Positions 59,358 to 64,000 of a stretch of 64,000 nt of DNA are shown here, in pieces. The position numbers and the translations under genes were made by a program. The stretch comes from Pseudomonas chlororaphis (lineage in GTDB: Bacteria > Pseudomonadota > Gammaproteobacteria > Pseudomonadales > Pseudomonadaceae): contig NZ_MSCT01000018.1 in NCBI RefSeq assembly GCF_001921865.1, positions 186,001 through 250,000 of the forward strand. The letters are read 5' to 3'. The notes below the pieces were generated by a model. It did no database searches and was not told the DNA's origin. It was given only the letters and a program-made list of their open reading frames with translations. Position 1 is the first letter of the stretch; each line of letters starts with the position of its first letter.

Positions 59358-60253
59358 CAAGCGCTCCGAATCGGTCCGCCCGGTACCTCCCCGGTCCATT
59401 CCCTTGGATTGCGAGGAGCACGCAAGCCATGGGCAATGTCTACACCCGGTTCAGAAGGCAGTAAAGGGAAGTTTGGCCCGTGGCCGACCCTGGTTCGCTT
59501 GCACAAGCAAAACCTGCGCCACGGGAAAAACCGCGCCCGAGCATCTTGACGTTAACGTAAAGCGGATGGCAAGTGCCGTAGGGCGTCCTCCATGGGCGTT
59601 TTGGGGAGACTGAAAAAACCGGCCAGTGATCGATCGACGCGGGAAAACAATAAAACAAGTAACAAGACAGCTATCCGCCAGCGATAAAACTGCTCATCAA
59701 ATCCCCTATGTATCCCGAGCCGACCTATCGCCGATGCAAGCAGAACGCTCAAAGCATTCCCGAGTGTGGTTATGAAGATTACTCCGCCAGTGTTTCTGCC
59801 GACATTTTGCTGATCCTGGGTCGCACCTTTATTCGGCGACATCTATTACTGGCACAAAACGCTTATTCACCTGCGAGCTCCCTTGAAGGGGCACGACACG
59901 CGGCATTCAGCGCCAGCAGCGGAAGAGCAGTATTGATATAGCCGCAAACAAAGACAGTTACCCGTCAACTCGGCATAACTTTAAAAGTACGGGTCTAGCT
60001 TTATGTTTTTTAAATAAAAAATATCATCGAGCATTAGAAAATAATGACTACTCTGATTTTGCTGGATGCGAAAGGACGGAACGCGACTCGACACGTGCAA
60101 GAATCTCAGCCATTCAAAGAGCGCCATCGACAAGGCCGCCAGACCGGCATCGATAACAAGCGCATCCAGATAGCCTGCCTCGCTGCACCACGGTTCCAGA
60201 ATTCCGAGTGTCCCCTACACTACGCCCTCCAAGCCAGTCGCCCGCAAACCTCC
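59358..60253. other. Gene-poor, AT-richer stretch between the qhp activator and the type III secretion region
   Basis: About 900 bases with no frame I can support. Base composition falls from the GC-rich qhp side to a very AT-rich patch around 59980-60045 (TTTTTTAAATAAAAAATAT), typical of the edge of acquired DNA and of H-NS/MvaT binding. Short open frames here have no recognisable motif. Confidence 0.6.
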
Positions 60254-60938
60254 ATGTCCAATTCACCCTCCGCGGATTTCGCTTCGGCCATCATCGACGG
60301 CTCCCCAGCGTTTATTTATGCCCATCAGGCAGATTCGGCTTGCCGTCGACTCAACCAACCTTGCGGCCCTGCACAGCCGACGGGTGCTGTTCCGAAGACA
60401 TTCCTCAAACAGTCACAGGTGACTTATAAATACCAATTGGTCAAACGGCTTGAATATTTTCTACGACGACTCCGACAACGAATCCCTGCGCGGCGTGCTG
60501 AAGACCGATGCCAGCGGTCACCTGATCGGCACCTATCAAGGGGCGAAGGTTTCAGGCTACCCCACGCTCTATACCCGCCTGCAAACGAGGAATGGCGTGC
60601 TGTATCCGCCCTTCCTGCTTCCAGCCTTCACGCCGTTGATCCAGAAGGATATCGACACCACGCTGCTCCAGGGCTGCGACGACTTTGTCGCCGTCTGGGC
60701 CGACAGCAATTCGGGAGCGTTTCGCACGCTTCGCGCGTAAATACAGCGTCAGCGAGCGCCAGGGCATCAGCGCGTCCTATTGGGCATGTCACAGACCAAC
60801 CCGGGCGACAGCAGCAATAGCTTTCCTAAGGTCGTCGCCAGCGACAACCAGATCGCCGTGCTGCTACAAGCAACCCGTTACAACGGTAACACCCTGCACG
60901 GCCAGGGCATCCTGGCCTATGTGAGCGACTACAGCTAA
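60254..60938 (+). pseudogene. Decayed gene, family unknown, at least three reading-frame changes
   Basis: Protein-like stretches occur in different frames of one direction: ADFASAIIDGSPAFIYAHQ (from 60254), LAVDSTNLAALHSRR, then WSNGLNIFYDDSDNESLRGV to ADSNSGAFRTLRA (about 60440-60740), YSVSERQGISASYW, and finally FPKVVASDNQIAVLLQATRY to a stop at 60938. A real stop and a strong hairpin follow. Read together they look like one ancestral protein of about 225 residues broken by indels. I do not recognise the family. A lectin-like or effector gene is possible given the secretion operon next door. Confidence 0.5.
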
Positions 60939-60945
60939 ACAGCGC

Positions 60946-60975
60946 CACCTCCTGCCGGTATCACGGCAGGAGGTG
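60946..60975. terminator. Strong hairpin after the decayed gene
   Basis: CACCTCCTGCCG, loop GTATCA, CGGCAGGAGGTG: perfect 12-bp stem. No long T run follows in either direction, so termination is plausible but not certain. It sits 8 bases after the pseudogene stop and 90 bases past the end of the secretion operon. Confidence 0.6.
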
Positions 60976-61065
60976 CTCTAAAGCTTCTTCAATGATTTTC
61001 AGGAATGGACACCGGGCCAAGCCAATGTGAAGGGCACACTCAAGCACCCTTCCTCTTTTTTAATG

Positions 61066-61497
61066 CTATTGCGGCTGTGTCATCTTCGAAGCGAGAGGAT
61101 AAACCAACCAGGACTCTCCATCGATCTCTTGCCAGGATGCACCTTTGGCCATCAATACATTCGCCAGCCGCTCACGAACCTGATTGGTTTCCGAGTGGGC
61201 AATGCTATCGATGAATCGTCCTCGCACCGAATAAAGCTCTTTGACATAGCGCTCGATCCGATGGATCAAAAAGATGAACTGGGAAACTGCTCCGCTCGTT
61301 CCCTTGGCCCCTTCGATGGCGGTGAAGTTGCACACCGTCAAAGTGTTGTGTTCAAACCGGTAGACCAGTTCGAAATCTCCCAAGTGAACCTGCCAGCCCA
61401 CGACAAAATCGCTTTTTTCAAAATAGGCGACTTCTGGCTGCAACCCTTGCAGCTTGAGAAATAGCGTGACCGGATCAATGGATTGGAGAGCAGGCAT
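61066..61497 (-). CDS. SseE-like type III secretion protein
   Basis: 143 residues. From memory it aligns with Salmonella SPI-2 SseE (137 residues) through LVYRFEHNTLTVCNF and NVLMAKGASWQEIDGESW, and it has the same place, directly after the SseD-like gene (1-base gap). SseE is a small component of the SPI-2 translocon operon and is probably a chaperone or accessory factor; its exact role is not settled. Last gene of the operon. Confidence 0.7.
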   Translation of the reverse strand: MPALQSIDPVTLFLKLQGLQPEVAYFEKSDFVVGWQVHLGDFELVYRFEHNTLTVCNFTAIEGAKGTSGAVSQFIFLIHRIERYVKELYSVRGRFIDSIAHSETNQVRERLANVLMAKGASWQEIDGESWLVYPLASKMTQPQ

Positions 61498-61498
61498 C

Positions 61499-62086
61499 TC
61501 ACTTCGTCCTCATCTGCACGGCATTGGCCATCCGCTCATAGAGGCCAACCAGTTCACGGGTTGCATCGCGTAATTGTCGGGATGCCTCGGCGGCACGATC
61601 GGCGGTAGCCGCCACGTTTTTCGCGAAGTTTTCCGCGGCGTTGGCTTGGAACTCTCCGAGCAGTTGGGCTTGTTGTGCATCACGGCTGACGCCTGCCGCC
61701 ACAACGCCGCCAACTCCCTCGGTAGCTTTGCCAAGTCCAGTGGTTGCCGACGAAGCCAACTGGCTTCCGGTCAAGGAACCACCGAAACTCACGACGCCAG
61801 ACACAATTTGCCCGATCGCTCCTGTCATCGCCGCCTTGAAAGTCGATTCAATCGCGTCCTGTTTGGTTTCCAGCGCCTTGAGCTGTTTGTCGAAGGCATT
61901 CTTCTGCATCTCATCGTGAAATCCGCGCAAGGTATCGCGCATCTCGATATTCATTTTCTTCATCAACATAATGATTTCGTTGATGCGGGTGAACGCGTTG
62001 TCCCCCATGTCGACGGTCCGGGTATGTACTGCATCCTGCACGGGCAAAGAAGCGGCCAATGCTTGAGTATTCACTGTAGTGGTCAT
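61499..62086 (-). CDS. SseD-like type III translocon protein (SctB class)
   Basis: 195 residues, the same length as Salmonella SseD and much shorter than YopD/PopD (about 300). Central hydrophobic Gly/Ala-rich segment AAMTGAIGQIVSGVVSFGG near 85-105, flanked by heptad helices (IMLMKKMNIEMRDTLRGFHD and FAKNVAATADRAAEASRQL). Expected to be secreted and inserted with the SseC-like protein in the host membrane. ATG 62086 follows AGGAG at 7 bases; an upstream in-frame ATG at 62122 would lack this site. Confidence 0.82.
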   Translation of the reverse strand: MTTTVNTQALAASLPVQDAVHTRTVDMGDNAFTRINEIIMLMKKMNIEMRDTLRGFHDEMQKNAFDKQLKALETKQDAIESTFKAAMTGAIGQIVSGVVSFGGSLTGSQLASSATTGLGKATEGVGGVVAAGVSRDAQQAQLLGEFQANAAENFAKNVAATADRAAEASRQLRDATRELVGLYERMANAVQMRTK

Positions 62087-62102
62087 CTTTCTTCTCCTGG
62101 TA

Positions 62103-63590
62103 TCAAACCATTGCCGAGGCAATCTGCACTTGCACCGCGCCGGCTTGTGCGATGGCCTTGCTGCCGTCCTGGACGACTTGGGATTGTCCTTCGATCAGTT
62201 CGCCAATCCGCTTCATGGCGGCGTCTTTTTCGTCTTTGTAGAAAGTGAAAAGCGACTGCAGCCATTGCTGATCGAGCATCAGTTGACTGATCTCTTTTTG
62301 CAGCCTGGCGCGCTCCACTGCCAGTGCTCCAGAGGTGATCTGGCTGGCGCCAGCCACCGCGCTGCGTGTGACGTTGACGGCGGTGTAGGTCGAAGCCTTG
62401 AGCGCAACTTGCAGCACTTCGCGATTGATCTCTTTAGTCACTGCCTTGGTCACTTCCTTGGCCGTCATTTCCACGCCTTTGTCGATCGCGCCGTGTCCGA
62501 CTTTTTTCACCGCGTTGGTCACCAACTTCTCGATGGCTTCCTGGGAAAACTTCTCCAGCATCCGATTTACACCGAGCTGCTGCACGATCTTCTGTGCCGC
62601 TTCCTTGCCTGCCGTCTTCGTCGCTTCCATCGCAGCCTTGCCCAGGCTCTGGGCAATTTGAGCGGAAACCTGCGATGCCACTTCCTTGCCGACCATTTTC
62701 GCGGTCTGGTCGATCGCGCCTTTGCTCCCAGCCTTGATACCGGCCACCAGAGCCTGTTCGGCCCCCTCCTTGAGAACCGTGCCAGCGACCTTTGGAATCA
62801 CCTTGGTCATCAACATATTGCGCGCGGCGCTGGTGATATCGATCATGGCTCCGGCAATTTCAAAACCCAGCTGGATCTTGCCGGCGACATCGGCGATCGC
62901 CTTGTACTTCTCGGCATTGTCGGGATCGATCAGGGCCATGGTATTGGCTGCCGCCTTGACCACACCGGAGAGCCCCGCCATCAAGTCCATCGCTCCGCCA
63001 GCAGCCGTCATGACGTTACCGGTCAGTGCCCCACCGATGATCTTTGCCACCCCGGTGACAATTTCAACGGCGGCGATAACCCAGTCGAAGATCACGCCGA
63101 AGATGCCTGCCTTCTTGGCTTTCTCCTGCTGCTCGATGGCTTTGTCCATCTGCTCGCGGAAGTCGGCAACCTCTTGCTGACGCACCCTCTCCTGCTTGTC
63201 CGTCATGATCGCCAGGGCTTTGGACTTGGCCATGGCGGTACTGCCGAGGATTTCGCTGGACAGGAGTGTAGAGGCCAACATGATCGAGTCCATCGGAATC
63301 TTTTCGAGATCCTTGAGGCTGATCGGCGTAGCGCTTTCGTTCTTCAGCGGAACATTCGCAAAGATCCGATCCAGGGCCTTCATTGCCTCAAGCTGCGATA
63401 CCTGGACTTTCGGTGGCGGCGGCGTATTGACCCGCGAATGCTGTTGACTGATATCGCCGAATACACTCGATGGACCGCGCGAACCACGGGCCCCTGTTTG
63501 CGCCTCCGGAGATATGTTCGGAGTATCCGAGACCAGCATCTGCTCGGTTTGCGGCGCCGCCAGCGGGCGCAGATTCACTGTGATGCTCAT
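62103..63590 (-). CDS. SseC/YopB-like type III translocon pore protein (SctE class)
   Basis: 495 residues, near the 484 of SseC. N-terminal disordered part, a coiled coil (MTDKQERVRQQEVADFREQM), then two hydrophobic regions (IFGVIFDWVIAAVEIVTGVA about 165-185 and GFEIAGAMIDITSAARNML about 255) and a long helical C-terminal half. Forms the pore in the target cell membrane. I chose ATG 63590 because it overlaps the chaperone stop (ATGA); an ATG at 63611 lies inside the chaperone gene. Needs the upstream TPR chaperone before secretion. Confidence 0.88.
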   Translation of the reverse strand: MSITVNLRPLAAPQTEQMLVSDTPNISPEAQTGARGSRGPSSVFGDISQQHSRVNTPPPPKVQVSQLEAMKALDRIFANVPLKNESATPISLKDLEKIPMDSIMLASTLLSSEILGSTAMAKSKALAIMTDKQERVRQQEVADFREQMDKAIEQQEKAKKAGIFGVIFDWVIAAVEIVTGVAKIIGGALTGNVMTAAGGAMDLMAGLSGVVKAAANTMALIDPDNAEKYKAIADVAGKIQLGFEIAGAMIDITSAARNMLMTKVIPKVAGTVLKEGAEQALVAGIKAGSKGAIDQTAKMVGKEVASQVSAQIAQSLGKAAMEATKTAGKEAAQKIVQQLGVNRMLEKFSQEAIEKLVTNAVKKVGHGAIDKGVEMTAKEVTKAVTKEINREVLQVALKASTYTAVNVTRSAVAGASQITSGALAVERARLQKEISQLMLDQQWLQSLFTFYKDEKDAAMKRIGELIEGQSQVVQDGSKAIAQAGAVQVQIASAMV

Positions 63591-63991
63591 GCTGATACCT
63601 CCACCGCACAATGAGCCAGCAACTGTGCAGCACTGTGCTGAATGACCTCATGTTCAGGCTGTTGGTTGCACCATTTGATCGCGGCATTGAAGGCTTTGCG
63701 GGCACACTCGATTTGCCCCAGAAGGCTATGGCTGATACCTGCGAAATAGGCGGAACGTGGATCATCCACATTGATCATCCCGGCCCGGCCGAAACTGCCG
63801 ACCGCCTCTTCATGCAGGCCCAGGCGCTGATTGCACAGCCCCAGCGCCAACCAGCACTCAAAGTTCCAGTGGTCGATGCGCACCAGCAAGGAGTAAACAT
63901 TGCGCGCGGCGTGAATATCACCGCTGTGGAACAACTGCGTCGCATAGGCATATAGCTTGTCGATATCGCCTTGCGTGATATCCGCCAACAT
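63587..63991 (-). CDS. Type III secretion translocator chaperone (SycD/PcrH/SscA class)
   Basis: 134 residues with three TPR-like repeats (FHSGDIHAARNVYSLLVRID, FECWLALGLCNQRLGLHEEAV, PRSAYFAGISHSLLGQIECA), the class II chaperone fold that holds the two translocators in the bacterial cytoplasm. Precedes and overlaps the SseC-like gene. ATG 63991 is close to the window edge; the family's usual length of 150-165 leaves open a longer start beyond the edge. Confidence 0.87.
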   Translation of the reverse strand: MLADITQGDIDKLYAYATQLFHSGDIHAARNVYSLLVRIDHWNFECWLALGLCNQRLGLHEEAVGSFGRAGMINVDDPRSAYFAGISHSLLGQIECARKAFNAAIKWCNQQPEHEVIQHSAAQLLAHCAVEVSA

Positions 63992-64000
63992 ACGAATCGA

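Noticed and set aside
59552..59842. Minus-strand 96-codon frame with a hydrophobic segment
   Set aside because: No clear ribosome site or family motif, and it lies in a transitional, AT-shifted stretch.
60044..60820. Plus-strand open frame of 258 codons over the decayed gene
   Set aside because: Only short stretches look protein-like, the rest is Arg/Ser/Pro-rich noise, and better protein segments lie in the other frames. Treated as part of a pseudogene.
1..64000. tRNA, rRNA, CRISPR array, insertion sequence, replication origin or Fur-box search by eye
   Set aside because: No such element was recognised. The repeated DNA in the synthetase genes is coding, and the short inverted repeats are REP elements.

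Overview
The window looks like chromosome of a Pseudomonas of the fluorescens lineage. It is GC-rich, carries a pyoverdine assembly line with PvdS-type promoters, and has pseudomonad REP elements (core GCGAGCAAGCTCGCTCCTACA-like) scattered between genes. The eight substrates read from the peptide synthetases match the pyoverdine backbone I recall for P. protegens CHA0/Pf-5, so a P. protegens-like or neighbouring species is the best guess. The name rests on memory of that structure, not on a search.

Region 1 (1-31950) is siderophore biosynthesis. Three head-to-tail peptide synthetase genes on the minus strand (pvdI, pvdJ, then pvdD cut by the left edge) encode eight modules: Asp, D-fOHOrn, Lys, Thr, Ala, D-Ala, D-fOHOrn, Lys. 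Upstream lie a siderophore-interacting ferric reductase, a type II thioesterase and an SCP2-JmjC fusion protein. All four transcription units start from iron-starvation boxes (TAAAT or TAATT, 16 bases, CGT). Modules that add the same residue are almost identical at DNA level, so the locus appears to have grown or been homogenised by recombination.

Region 2 (31951-41216) is a run of small housekeeping or accessory genes: an MFS exporter with a divergent TetR regulator and two perfect 17-bp operators, an isochorismatase-like hydrolase, an alpha/beta hydrolase, an AraC regulator divergent from isonitrile hydratase, a GFA protein, an SRPBCC-ArsR-phosphotransferase operon and a LprI-type protein. 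Hidden between the GFA gene and the phosphotransferase, on the minus strand, is an approximately 125-nt element with four hairpins that each present GGA in the loop, followed by a strong terminator. This is the layout of RsmX/Y/Z-type RNAs that titrate RsmA/RsmE.

Region 3 (41217-59357) is a quinohemoprotein amine dehydrogenase (QHNDH) system split in two. qhpA-D-C-B (enzyme subunits and the radical-SAM cross-linking enzyme) sit at 41-46 kb. qhpG-E-F (tryptophan hydroxylase, leader protease, exporter) sit at 54-57 kb, behind a sigma-54 enhancer-binding activator. Between them are a HAD phosphatase, a FliA-promoted Aer-type chemoreceptor, a MliC protein, an amidohydrolase and an aldehyde dehydrogenase. 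The aldehyde dehydrogenase has a textbook sigma-54 promoter and shares an 11-base upstream motif with qhpA. The likely logic is: amine sensed, activator switches on periplasmic amine oxidation and aldehyde removal.

Region 4 (59358-64000) is lower in GC and looks acquired. It holds a decayed pseudogene, then a minus-strand operon for a type III secretion translocon in the order chaperone, SseC-like, SseD-like, SseE-like. This is the gene order and size set of Salmonella SPI-2, unusual for Pseudomonas. The rest of the system should lie beyond the right edge.
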